From contig NZ_KZ686269.1 of assembly GCF_003029735.1 (NCBI RefSeq), positions 682,001 to 746,000 on the forward strand: 64,000 nucleotides of DNA. Reading direction: 5' to 3'. The stretch's first letter is position 1; each line of letters opens with the position of its first letter. The position numbers and the translations under genes were made by a program. This DNA is from Pedobacter yulinensis (lineage in GTDB: Bacteria; Bacteroidota; Bacteroidia; Sphingobacteriales; Sphingobacteriaceae). This document shows positions 8,955 to 19,000 of the stretch, piece after piece. The notes below the pieces were generated by a model. That model had not been told where the DNA came from, ran no database searches, and worked only from the letters and a program-made list of their open reading frames with translations.

Positions 8955-9764
8955 TTATTCAGTTATTTCAAAACGGTCTGCGTCTGCCAGGAAAGGAAAC
9001 TGCCTCCGTATTTTGACCATTTCTTCGTAGTTCAGCGTGAGTGTATACATGTCCTCGTCTTCAGGTTTGTAGTATACGGTATTTCCGTATGCATCAATAC
9101 ACATGGAATGCCCGCTGTGATACACCTGGTTGCCATCATGACCAACGCGGTTCACGCCGATCACGTAACTCTGGTTTTCAATGGCCCTTGCCTGGATCAG
9201 CGAACGCCAGTGCATGGAACGCCGGTCGGGCCAGTTGGCCACCAGCAGCAGGATGTCGTATTCGCCGTTAATGTTGCGGTTCCAGGCGGGAAACCGCAAG
9301 TCGTAACAGATTGCAAGCCTGATTTTCCAGCCCTTAAGTGTAACAGTTACCTGATCCCTGCCTGCCGTGTAATGCCGGTTTTCATCGCCCATGGCAAAAA
9401 GATGGCGCTTGTCGTAATGTGTATAAGTGCCGTCAGGGCGCATCCAGACCATGCGGTTGTAGAACTTGCCGTTCTCACCGATAATCAGGCTTCCGGTTAC
9501 CACACAGTCGTATTTTGCCGCCGTATCGCGCATCCAGGTTACCGTTTTTCCATCCATTGTTTCAGCAAGCTGGGCGGCGTTCATGCTGAAGCCTGTATTG
9601 AACATTTCAGGCAGGATGATCAGATCAGTTTTCTCCTTGATACCCATGTTTAATCGCAGCGACATGTTCTGGAGGTTTTTGTCGGTATTTTCCCAGAACA
9701 GGTAGGCCTGGTAAATGGTTATCTTAAGGTTGGGGACGTTTTGGTTGTCGAGGTTTTCCATCAT
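8955..9764 (-). CDS. Omega-amidase, nitrilase superfamily (YafV-like)
   Basis: A 269-residue carbon-nitrogen hydrolase. The catalytic triad is visible: Glu53 in LPEMFNTGFSM, Lys119 in YDKRHLF and Cys153 in AICYDLRFP. These contexts match the YafV/Nit2 omega-amidase branch, which hydrolyses 2-oxoglutaramate or 2-oxosuccinamate to the 2-oxoacid and ammonia. The gene lies 11 bases downstream of an aminotransferase on the same strand, the known partner: the transaminase makes the omega-amide keto acid and this enzyme pulls the reaction forward. The start has two adjacent ATGs; either works. The pairing supports methionine salvage or glutamine transamination; the exact amino acceptor is inferred. 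Confidence 0.88.
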   Translation of the reverse strand: MMENLDNQNVPNLKITIYQAYLFWENTDKNLQNMSLRLNMGIKEKTDLIILPEMFNTGFSMNAAQLAETMDGKTVTWMRDTAAKYDCVVTGSLIIGENGKFYNRMVWMRPDGTYTHYDKRHLFAMGDENRHYTAGRDQVTVTLKGWKIRLAICYDLRFPAWNRNINGEYDILLLVANWPDRRSMHWRSLIQARAIENQSYVIGVNRVGHDGNQVYHSGHSMCIDAYGNTVYYKPEDEDMYTLTLNYEEMVKIRRQFPFLADADRFEITE

Positions 9765-9775
9765 ACAGCTTGCAT

Positions 9776-10924
9776 TTAGTGTATTTTACTGAGCTGGTTA
9801 ACGGCCTGTTCGAGCGTTTCGGTGCGCTTTGCAAAGCAAAACCGCAAAATCCGCTGTTCAGTTTTCCGTGTATAAAATGAAGATACCGGGATGCATGCAA
9901 CGCCGAAATCTTTGACCATGCGCATGGCCATTTCCGTATCGGGTTCTTTGCTGATATCCTGGTAAGAGACGCATTGAAAGTATGATCCCTGGCAGGGCAG
10001 GAGCGTAAATTTCGTTTGCTGCATCATGTTTCTGAAAAGATCACGTTTTTCCTGAAAAAAGGAAGGCAGCGCAAGGTAGTGCTGCGGTTCTTCCAGGTAG
10101 GCATGAATGGCGTGTTGCATCGGTGTATTAACGCTGAAAACGTTAAACTGGTGTATTTTCCTGAATGCAGCCATTAAACTTTCGGGTGCAAGGCAGTATC
10201 CGATCTTCCAACCGGTTGCATGCAGCAGCTTACCGAATGAGTAAACTATGAAACTGCGTTCCCGGAGTTCGGGGTAAAGCGATACGCTGAGATGCTGCCG
10301 GCCGTCGTATACCAGGTGCTCATAAACCTCATCGCTCAGGATGATGACGTCGGTGTCGCGGGTCAGGCGGATCAGTTCCTGCATATCTGCTTCAGACAAA
10401 GTGGTGCCTGTCGGGTTTTGCGGGGTATTGATGATGATCATGCGTGTTTGCGCGGTGAACAGTTTTTTGACCATATCCCAGTCAATGCGAAAATCGGGAC
10501 CTTCCAGTTCATAAGGTTTGACAAGGCCGCCGAAGAGCCGCACGGTAGGGGCATAGGAGTCGTAGGCGGGTTCAAAAATAATCACCTCGTCACCCGGTAC
10601 AACAACGGCTGCTATCGCGGTAAACAGGGCCTGTGTGCCGCCGGCCGTAACGGTAATTTCAGATTCAGGGTTGTAACCGACCCCGTACAGATCACGGGTT
10701 TTCGCAGCAATGCGTTCGCGCAGGGCGGGAAGTCCTGGCATGGCTGCATACTGGTTCTTTCCAGCTTTCATTGCCTTTTCGTTCAGGTCGAATAAAGCCG
10801 GGTCAGCATCGTAATCCGGGAAACCCTGCGACAAATTGATGGCGTTATATTCCTGTGCCAACTGGGACATGACCGTGAATACGGTTGTGCCGACATGCGG
10901 GAGCTTCGAGTTTAGTGTGATCAT
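9776..10924 (-). CDS. PLP-dependent aminotransferase (methionine/glutamine type, YbdL-like)
   Basis: A class I/II aminotransferase of 382 residues from the ATG at 10922-10924 (MITLNSKLPHVGTTVF), where this subgroup normally begins; an upstream in-frame ATG at 10966 would add 14 non-homologous-looking residues. Fold-type I marks are clear: SQGFPDYD, TAGGTQAL for the phosphate pocket, NTPQNPTG, SDEVYEHL with the PLP Asp, and SFGKLLHATGWK with the Schiff-base Lys at about 232. The KAT/GTK/YbdL subgroup uses methionine, glutamine or aromatic amino acids. It is followed 11 bases later by an omega-amidase gene, which points to glutamine or methionine transamination. Transcribed divergently from the queuosine-precursor transporter. 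Confidence 0.9.
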   Translation of the reverse strand: MITLNSKLPHVGTTVFTVMSQLAQEYNAINLSQGFPDYDADPALFDLNEKAMKAGKNQYAAMPGLPALRERIAAKTRDLYGVGYNPESEITVTAGGTQALFTAIAAVVVPGDEVIIFEPAYDSYAPTVRLFGGLVKPYELEGPDFRIDWDMVKKLFTAQTRMIIINTPQNPTGTTLSEADMQELIRLTRDTDVIILSDEVYEHLVYDGRQHLSVSLYPELRERSFIVYSFGKLLHATGWKIGYCLAPESLMAAFRKIHQFNVFSVNTPMQHAIHAYLEEPQHYLALPSFFQEKRDLFRNMMQQTKFTLLPCQGSYFQCVSYQDISKEPDTEMAMRMVKDFGVACIPVSSFYTRKTEQRILRFCFAKRTETLEQAVNQLSKIH

Positions 10925-11044
10925 GAAAAACGAATGTACTACTTTCCTGAATGATAGGCAAGGCACGCCGCCGGCAGGGCAGGCAACGGCAGCCCGGTAG
11001 GGTTAAGTCGGAATTTTTCCTATTTTTACTCACCATTCATTATC

Positions 11045-11815
11045 ATGACCTTCAAAACCAAAGAAAGCAGGCTGCTCCTTATCCTGGGCGGTGTCCTGGT
11101 TGCCAACGCGATCCTGTCTGAATTTATCGGCGTAAAACTTTTTTCAGTCGAGGAGACGCTTGGCTTTGATAAATTTGATATCAATCTTTTCGGTGTAAAA
11201 AACCTGTCGTTCGTTATGTCGGCAGGAGTACTGACCTGGCCGGTCATTTTCATCATGACCGATATCATCAATGAATATTTTGGGGTAAAGCAGGTTCGGT
11301 ACCTGTCTGTACTGACCTCTGTCCTCATTGCTTATGCATTCTTTGTTGTTGGCGGGGCCATGAAGCTGTCGCCAGCCGATTTTTGGGTGAACCAGGAAAT
11401 TGATGGCAGAACGGTCGATATGAACCGGGCCTTTGCTGGTATTTTTGGCCAGGGTATGTGGATCATTGTCGGCTCCATTACGGCTTTTTTGGTCGGGCAG
11501 TTCGCCGATGTGCTGATCTTTCACCGCATTAAGCGTCTTACAGGCGAGCGGGCACTTTGGCTGCGCGCAACCGGCTCGACCCTGGTTTCGCAGTTCATAG
11601 ACAGTTTTGTGGTGATCTTTATCGCGTTTTATTTAAACCCGCAATACGATTATACCTGGAAAATGGTAGCTGCGATCGGGCTGGTTAATTATACGTATAA
11701 ATTTATCATTGCCATCCTGATGACACCGATTCTGTATGTGGTTCATGGTATCATCAATCGTTTTCTCGGCAAAGATCTGGCACATCGCATGATCCAGATG
11801 GCGGCCCGGAAATAA
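11045..11815 (+). CDS. Queuosine precursor transporter (YhhQ/VUT family)
   Basis: A 256-residue integral membrane protein of the DUF165/YhhQ family, which imports queuosine precursors (preQ0/preQ1 or queuine) for tRNA modification. Family marks are ANAILSEFIGVKLF near residue 20, TWPVIFIMTDIINEYFG at about 67-83, and IDSFVVIFIAF at about 189-199; six or so membrane segments can be read. The ATG at 11045 is close after a T-rich stretch (cctatttttactc) that is one base off the Bacteroidota -7 box TAnnTTTG, a possible promoter. It stands alone between divergent and convergent neighbours, so it is probably monocistronic. The precise substrate cannot be told from the sequence. Confidence 0.9.
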   Translation: MTFKTKESRLLLILGGVLVANAILSEFIGVKLFSVEETLGFDKFDINLFGVKNLSFVMSAGVLTWPVIFIMTDIINEYFGVKQVRYLSVLTSVLIAYAFFVVGGAMKLSPADFWVNQEIDGRTVDMNRAFAGIFGQGMWIIVGSITAFLVGQFADVLIFHRIKRLTGERALWLRATGSTLVSQFIDSFVVIFIAFYLNPQYDYTWKMVAAIGLVNYTYKFIIAILMTPILYVVHGIINRFLGKDLAHRMIQMAARK

Positions 11816-11903
11816 GGGAGTAGGCAGATTTTCACATGCTGGTGAACGGTCCAGCCGCGCCGCACCCAGGTCTGGTGCTTAATTCCCAACTCCCCGGTCA
11901 AAT

Positions 11904-14900
11904 TCAGACCTTCACTTTTTTCGACTGCACATAATCTTTCGGGCTCAGGCCAAATTGTTTCTGAAAGCTGCGGGTAAACTGCGATTGCGAACTGAAGCCC
12001 GTGACCGCCGCAATGCGGTAGATTTTGTAATCGGTTTCCAGCAGGAGTTCGGCGCCTTTCTTCAACCGCGTCAGGTTGATAAGTTCGTGCGGTGTCATGC
12101 CGGCAAGAGCTTTGATCTTGCGGTACAGGGTCGGGCGGCTCATGTTCATCTGACCGGCCAACTGATCAATATCAAACAGGCTGTCTGCGAGCCGGCTCTG
12201 AATCACCTCATCCAGTTTATCCAGAAAAGCTTTGTCTGCCTTGTTGCTGGCCATGCTTGGCAGCAGCGTTACGGGCGAGCTGGCAAAATGCCGGCGGATG
12301 TTCTCGCGCCCTGTAAGCAGGGTGGCGACCTGTTTCTGCAGGTGTTCGGGAGAAAACGGTTTTTCCAGATAGGCATCAGCGCCCGATTCCAGCCCTTCAA
12401 TGCGCGATCGCATGTCGTTGCGGGCAGTGAGCAGCACAACCGGAATGTGTGTAAAGGCGATGTCCTGCTTGACTTTCGCACACAGTGCAAAGCCATCCAT
12501 TCCGGCCATCATGACATCGCTCACAATTAATGCAATGTCTTCGCGCTGCAATACCTGCAGGGCTTCTTCGCCGCTGCAGGCGGTAAATACCTGGTAATAC
12601 GGGCTGAGCAGCTGGAACGTGAAATGGCGGATCTCATCATGGTCTTCTACCAACAGAACCCGGCATCTTTCATCGGCTTTTACTTTTTCTTCCCGCTTTT
12701 CGGGGAGCGCCGCGGCGCCGGTGGTTTCAGGCAGTTTAAACTCCTTGTTGTGGTGCAGCGGCAGCTGCAAAACAAAGACGTTCATGCCCTGCTCATCAGC
12801 GTGGACTTCAAGTGTACCCTCATGCAGCTGCGTGAGCGCAGCAGCAAGGGGAAGGCCGATGCCTGTTCCGCTTTCTTTTTCAGACAACCGGTAAAAAGGC
12901 TCGAATATTTTTTTGCGCAGGCCGGCCGGAATGCGTTCGCCATCGTTCCTGACAACGATCTCAAAATGGGCCGGTAGAACTGATAAGGAAACAGCGACTT
13001 GCGCTTCAGCGTATTTGAAGGCATTTTGAAGCAGGTTGCTTAGAATTTTGCTGAGCGCTTCAGGGTCTGCGTAGGCTTCGAAAGACGCCGCAGGCAGGTC
13101 AAGGCTGAACGCGTAATTCTTTCTGACCGCTTCTGCATCAAAACGTCTGCAGTTTTCTCTGAGCAAGGCTGCGATATCCACGCGTACAAAACTCAGGCTG
13201 AAACCTTTTTGCTCTGCTTTACGGAAATCAAGCAACTGGTTGGTAAGCGTGAGCAGGCGGGAGGTGTTCTTCTCCATCGTTTCCAGGTTTGCGCGCAGTG
13301 GCCCCGAAGCACCTGCCTGCCGCATCACCTCTTCCAGCGGCCCGTGAATCAGGGTCAGGGGCGTGCGAATTTCATGTGTGAGGTAGGTGAAGAACTCGAT
13401 TTTGGCCCGGTACACTTCTTTTTCTTTCTCCGCTTCCAGCAGTTCATACTTGCGTCGGTTCCGGTCGTCTACTTTTTTACGGTAATTTCGCATAAGCAGA
13501 ACGACAATGGTTGCGCCGGCTAAAAAATAGAGCATATACGCCCAGCGGCTTAGCCAGAACGGGGGGAGCACACGAACTTCTAGGCGTGTTACCGGACTGG
13601 CCGATGGTTCATGTCCCCTGGCAGCCCGTACCAGGAACGTGTAATTGCCGGGTGCGAGTTTTGTAAAATAGACCTTCCGGTTGCTTTTCAAATAGGTCCA
13701 GTTCTTCTCCAGCCCCTCCATTCTGTACTGGTAGCCCGTCATTTCAGGCGCAGTATAACTCAAGGCGGCAAAATCAATGCTGAAGGTCGATTCGAAGTGC
13801 CGCAGCACAATTCGCTCTGTAAAATTGATTGACTTTGAAAGGGGAGAACCTTCTTTACCGATGGGCACTTCATCGTTATAAATTTGCAAACCGGTCAGGT
13901 AGACCGGGGCAGTGTACGTATTTGTCTTAAAATCATCAGGGCTAAACCTGACCAGGCCGTTTACACTACCAAAATACATGCGGCCCTGCTTGTCCGTATA
14001 ACCTGAATTGTAATTAAACTGGTCGCTCAGCAAGCCGTTTGCCTTGCTGTAATTGGTAATCCGCCCGGTGCCCAGCGCGTAGGCACTGAGGCCGCCAGCT
14101 GTCGTGATCCACAGGTTTTTATGCTTGTCTTCGGCAATTTTGTAAAAAACATTGCTTGGAAAACCATTGGCCTTGTCGAACACCTCGAAATCGCGCGTCT
14201 TTTTCCGGTAACGGCAAAGGCCATTTTCTGTGGCGGCCCAAAGATCGCCGTTGCTGTCAACAAACAGGCCGTTGATCGAATTGTTGCTCAGGCTGTTTTT
14301 GTTGCCGCCATCGACAGAAAACCTGCCCGAAGCTCTGGTTCGTGCGTTGTAGAACAGCAATCCGTTTCGCAATGATCCCGCCCAGAGATTCCCCTGGCCG
14401 TCTTCAGCGAAAGCGCAATAGTGGTAATTTGCCGGAAAGTACCTGAACAGGTTAAAGTGATCCGCATCCCGGTTATAAACGTAGGCACCCATGGATGTGC
14501 CCACCATGACCTGGCCCTGCCGGGTGCCGTAAATCGATTCAATAAAATTGCTTTTCAGGTCGTTCGGGCCGGGGCCGGCAGCGTAATGCCGGATCACCTT
14601 GCCACTGTGAATATTCATGACGTCCAGCCCGCGTTCAAATGTTCCGATCCAGAGCTCATTGCCGTTGGCAAGCAAACCATGTATGTTGTAATGGGCAATT
14701 CCCGAATTACCGGTCGGACGAAAACTTGCAAATGATGTGGTAGACGGGTTAAGCCGGTTAAGTCCGCCGTCTTCAGTGCCGATCCAGATGTTTCCAAAGG
14801 CGTCGTCGGTAATTTCCCGGACCGCATTGCCATGCAGCGACCTCGGGCTTCCCGTATCGAAGAATTTTTCAAAAGGCGCGTAGGGAACTGCGTAATAGTT

Positions 14901-15869
14901 TAAGCCGCCAAAATAACTGCCGCACCAGATACCGCCTTCCCGGTCTTTGCACAGCGTGTACAGCGCATTGTCTGACAAGGCATAAGGGTCGGGACGGTAT
15001 TTTGTCAGGTTGCGGTAGGCGCCGGTAGCCAGGTTATAAATGAAAAGACCCGATTCTGTGGCCGCCCAATACTCATCGCCGCCACGGTGAATAAAGTCGC
15101 GGGCATAAATTTCAGTGCCATCCTGGTTGTAAGTAATGACATCCTGGTAGCTGAAGGTGGTCAGGTCGAATAGTTTGATTCCCTGGTTCGATGTGCCAAC
15201 CAGGAAGGAGTTCCTGCCGGTGTCGTAAATTTTATCTACCCAGCGAGAAATGACCGGCCGAGACCTGTCAAAAACGTTAAAGGCTTTAAAACTTTCATGC
15301 CGGGGATCATAATGCTGCAGGAAACCGTTGGTGGTCGACACCCAGAGTTCCCCGTTTTTACGTACACAGATGGATGTGGCATTGAAATAACGGGCCGGCG
15401 GGTACGTACGCAATCTGCCACTGCGGGGATGATAGCGGGTCAGCTGATCGCCTGCAATGTACCAGAGGTTTCCCGCTGCATCAGACTCAATATCCCGGAT
15501 ATCCTGGCTCTTGGTAGCTTCCAGCAGGGTAAAATCCTCTTTTTCAGTATTATATCGATAAAGTCCGCGCAAGGTGCCCACCCAAAGGGTGCCGGTGCGG
15601 TCTTCGTGCAGGCTGTGAATGAAATTACTGCCCAGACTGAATTCATTGCCGGCCTGGTTCCTGAAAACCTTAAAGGTGTAGCCGTCAAACTTGTTTAACC
15701 CGTCTTTGGTGCCGAACCACATAAAGCCGCGGCGGTCCTGTACGCTGCATATAACCGAGTTGTAGGACAGCCCGTTCTCAACCAGGTAGTGCCTGAAGCT
15801 AGGTGACTGGGCCTGCAGCACTGTCGTCTGCATGCACAGAAGAACGCAAAAAAGTAGAAGTCGTTTCAC
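11904..15869 (-). CDS. Hybrid two-component system sensor/regulator (HTCS) of the PUL
   Basis: One protein carries sensor kinase and DNA-binding regulator. Order: signal peptide (KRLLLFCVLLCMQTTVLQAQ); two-component propeller repeats (GLSYNSV, GFMWFGTKDGLNKFDG and many LWVGT/LWAAT-like repeats) forming the periplasmic sensor; a Y_Y_Y domain (YQYRMEGLEKNW, LAPGNYTFLVRA); a membrane helix (YMLYFLAGATIVVLL); histidine kinase with H832 in THEIRTP, N-box NLLQNAFKYA and G-box GTGIGLPLA; receiver with D1118 in VSDVMM and KPF; AraC-type helix-turn-helix at the C-terminus. I use GTG 15867-15869 as start because it begins the signal peptide; an ATG at 16016 would add 49 residues across what looks like a regulatory region. 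Divergent from susC, which it probably activates when bound by an oligosaccharide. Confidence 0.93.
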   Translation of the reverse strand: MKRLLLFCVLLCMQTTVLQAQSPSFRHYLVENGLSYNSVICSVQDRRGFMWFGTKDGLNKFDGYTFKVFRNQAGNEFSLGSNFIHSLHEDRTGTLWVGTLRGLYRYNTEKEDFTLLEATKSQDIRDIESDAAGNLWYIAGDQLTRYHPRSGRLRTYPPARYFNATSICVRKNGELWVSTTNGFLQHYDPRHESFKAFNVFDRSRPVISRWVDKIYDTGRNSFLVGTSNQGIKLFDLTTFSYQDVITYNQDGTEIYARDFIHRGGDEYWAATESGLFIYNLATGAYRNLTKYRPDPYALSDNALYTLCKDREGGIWCGSYFGGLNYYAVPYAPFEKFFDTGSPRSLHGNAVREITDDAFGNIWIGTEDGGLNRLNPSTTSFASFRPTGNSGIAHYNIHGLLANGNELWIGTFERGLDVMNIHSGKVIRHYAAGPGPNDLKSNFIESIYGTRQGQVMVGTSMGAYVYNRDADHFNLFRYFPANYHYCAFAEDGQGNLWAGSLRNGLLFYNARTRASGRFSVDGGNKNSLSNNSINGLFVDSNGDLWAATENGLCRYRKKTRDFEVFDKANGFPSNVFYKIAEDKHKNLWITTAGGLSAYALGTGRITNYSKANGLLSDQFNYNSGYTDKQGRMYFGSVNGLVRFSPDDFKTNTYTAPVYLTGLQIYNDEVPIGKEGSPLSKSINFTERIVLRHFESTFSIDFAALSYTAPEMTGYQYRMEGLEKNWTYLKSNRKVYFTKLAPGNYTFLVRAARGHEPSASPVTRLEVRVLPPFWLSRWAYMLYFLAGATIVVLLMRNYRKKVDDRNRRKYELLEAEKEKEVYRAKIEFFTYLTHEIRTPLTLIHGPLEEVMRQAGASGPLRANLETMEKNTSRLLTLTNQLLDFRKAEQKGFSLSFVRVDIAALLRENCRRFDAEAVRKNYAFSLDLPAASFEAYADPEALSKILSNLLQNAFKYAEAQVAVSLSVLPAHFEIVVRNDGERIPAGLRKKIFEPFYRLSEKESGTGIGLPLAAALTQLHEGTLEVHADEQGMNVFVLQLPLHHNKEFKLPETTGAAALPEKREEKVKADERCRVLLVEDHDEIRHFTFQLLSPYYQVFTACSGEEALQVLQREDIALIVSDVMMAGMDGFALCAKVKQDIAFTHIPVVLLTARNDMRSRIEGLESGADAYLEKPFSPEHLQKQVATLLTGRENIRRHFASSPVTLLPSMASNKADKAFLDKLDEVIQSRLADSLFDIDQLAGQMNMSRPTLYRKIKALAGMTPHELINLTRLKKGAELLLETDYKIYRIAAVTGFSSQSQFTRSFQKQFGLSPKDYVQSKKVKV

Positions 15870-15981
15870 AAGTTTAATCTGGTTACCAGCGAATTTATCC
15901 TTTTGCACCGAGATATAGAAAAGAATCCGCCAAATGACGGTATATGGTATCCAGGGAGCGATTTTGACACAGGCTGCTAAA

Positions 15982-16004
15982 TTTTTGATCGGGACGATCA
16001 AAAA
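15982..16004. promoter_or_regulatory. Perfect inverted repeat between HTCS gene and susC
   Basis: Nine-base arms TTTTTGATC and GATCAAAAA are separated by GGGAC in the divergent intergenic region. An 8-base palindrome TATCGATA (16039-16046) and CCAC-ttt-GTGG (16048-16058) follow nearer susC. Such symmetric sites are candidates for operator binding; AraC-type HTCS proteins usually bind direct repeats, so a second regulator or an RNA hairpin are alternatives. Confidence 0.45.
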
Positions 16005-16082
16005 AAAATGCTTCATTTTGATGGCATTGATAGCGTCGTATCGATAACCACTTTGTGGCGCTTTATAACAACTTAACCAAAT

Positions 16083-19000
16083 ATGAGCAAAACTTTACCA
16101 ATTCAGCGGCGCCTGCGGCGCCCGGGCGGGCGGTCGTTTCCGGGAAGGAAAGCCTTCGTCCTCAGCTTTATTTTTCTTTGGCTCGGATTTGCGTTTGCTG
16201 CCAACGCCCAGACGCAGAAAGTAACGGGCAGGGTCGTGGACAGCAAAGGCGACCCTGTACCAGGTGTTACTGTGAAAGTACAGAATACCACAAGGGTGTC
16301 TACCACAGATGCGGAAGGCCGTTATTCGATTGACGTGCCCGATTTGCAGACCACGCTTGTTTTCAGCAGCATCGGTTACACCGAGCAGCGGCAGGCTTTG
16401 GGCGGACAAACTGCCCTGAACATTACCCTCCAGGATGACCAGCAGGCGCTCGATGATGTCGTCGTTGTTGGCTATGGCACCCAGTTGAAAAAGGATCTGA
16501 CCGGAGCTGTATCGGTCGTTAAGGCGCAGGATGTGAAGAAGCGTCAGGCAACGACGGTGGCCGAATCGCTTCAGGGCCTGGCTTCGGGCATCAAGGTGCG
16601 CGGCGGCGGACAGCCCGGGTCAGAAGCGCAGATTCAGATCAGGGGACTGAAGAACCTGTCAGGTACCAATCCGCTGTATGTGATCGACGGCCTGGTCAGC
16701 AATGCAAACCGTGATTTTAACCCGGCAGATATCGAGTCCATACAGATTCTGAAAGATGCCTCTGCGGCAGCTATTTATGGCTCGCGTGCGGCGAATGGTG
16801 TCATCATCATCACGACACGTAAGGGTAAAGAAGGGCCACTTATGGTCGAATTTACGGGGAGAAGTAGTATTCAGACCATGCCCAGGTACGAACTCGCCGG
16901 CACTGAGGAGTTTTCACGCATTAATTTTATGGCGTACGACAATGCCAATGTACCAAGGCAGAACCTGGACCTCGGCGTTAACACCGACTGGCAGGATGTT
17001 GCTTTCCGCACCGGTAACGTGCAGGATTACAACATGAGTTTTTCGGGCGGTTCAAGTACCGGAAATTACCTGGTTTCAGGCGGGTATTTTGGGAATAAAG
17101 GAACGGTAATCAGTACCGGCTTCGACCGGCTGAGCTTTCGTGTCAATACACAGGGTAAAAAAGGCATTTTCACTATTGGCGAAAATTTTTCAGTAACCAA
17201 TTCGAAATCCGACGAGATGTCGGGCAATCCGATCATCGATGTGATCCGTATGTTGCCGACCATTCCGGTGTACAACGCAGCCAACCCAGGTGGGTATGGG
17301 TATGGCGATGAAAAACGTGGCCGAACTTTCGGCACGAACCCGCTCGCTATTGCCAACCTGGAAGATCGCAGCAATGAAAATCTTCGTCTCCGGGGCAACC
17401 TGTTTGGTGAACTTCAGATCCTGAAATCGCTTAAATATCGCCTTAACCTGGGTTATGAAACCAGCCGCGATCACTACAAGTACCTGAAAAAAGATGGGTT
17501 CTGGACACTGAACCAGGCTTTTGATCCGGCAATCGCCAATGAAAACCGCGCCGAATCTGAAACCAAACTGATTGAAAACACGCTGACCTTCACCAAGCAG
17601 TTCGGCAAGCACAGCCTGAATGTGATTGCAGGACAATCGTACCAGCAGGATACCTATGCGCAAATCTGGGGAACCAAAAGAAATCTGCTGCCAAACCCAA
17701 GCGGTGGTTATTATGATGTGCTGGACCAGGGCAATGAAGGTCTAACAGGCGGCTTCCGTAATCGTACCGACATCATCTCATATTTTGGTCGTGCTGAATA
17801 CAATTACGCCGATAAATACCTGATTAACGGGATTATTCGCCGCGATGGTGTATCGCGTTTCGGTCCTGAATACAAGTTTGGCAACTTCCCTTCCCTTTCT
17901 GCCGCCTGGCGCATCAGTAATGAAGAGTTTTACAAGGTTAAATGGATGAATGACCTGAAACTTCGCGCCAGTTACGGTACATTGGGCAGCAGCAACATCG
18001 GGCCTTATGATTACATTGCACTGATCAATACGTTCTCTACAATTGCCCTCGGTCAAGGACAGGGAGCACAGCAGGGTGCCACACAGGTTAAACTGGCCAA
18101 CCGGGACCTGCGTTGGGAAGAGCTTGTGCAGCAGAATTATGGCTTCGACGCCGCTTTCCTGAACAATAAACTTACCGTGAGTGCAGAATACTTCATCGCA
18201 AAGACCAAAGATGTGCTTCTGGAGTATCCCTTGCTGCTTTCGACAGGCAATGACGGCGGGAACCCGCGTGTAAATGGCGTTACGCTGGGCAATCGTGGTT
18301 TTGAACTGACTGCCGGCTATGCGAATAATGACAAGCCGTTCAAATATAATGTAACCGCGAACGTAACAACCCTGCGCAACAAGGTACTTGACCTGGGATA
18401 CAATAAAAACAAGACTTATGTAGGCAATACGGTAACGGAAGTGGGGCAGCCCATCGGCATGTGGTATGTACTGCAAACAGACGGTCTTTTCCAAAACCAG
18501 GCTGAGATCGATAACTACCGGAATGCAAACGGAACCGTTATTCAGCCTTCGGCGAAACCCGGCGATATCCGGTACAAAGACAACAATGGCGACGGGCAGA
18601 TCACCAATTCAGATAAAATTGTCGTAGGTAGCCCCTGGCCAAAATATGAGGTCGGCCTGAACATTGGCCTTTCTTATAAAAACTTCGAGTTCTCAATGGA
18701 CTGGTTTGGGTCTTTCGGATCGACCGTATTTAACGGTCCGCGGAGTGTGATTGAGCGTTTCGACGACAACTCCAACTATCCCGCAGGAGTTCAGCCCTGG
18801 ACGCCGCAAAACCCGAATACCTCAACGCCGCGAGCCTATTATGCGTCTACGCTTAATTCACGAGGCGATACAGACCGCTGGCTCGAGAGCGGCAGCTTTG
18901 CGAGAATGAAATACGTGGCGCTGTCTTACAACCTGCCTGCTGATTTTGTAAAGAAGGCTGGATTTAGCAGGGCGCAAATCTCTATTTCAGGTCAAAACCT

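Noticed and set aside
15870..16016. 49 extra N-terminal residues of the HTCS protein
   Set aside because: They lack a signal peptide, contain the palindromic region, and leave no room for two divergent promoters.
17778..18494. A 238-codon minus-strand frame
   Set aside because: Antisense to susC, with no recognisable domain and no upstream promoter box.
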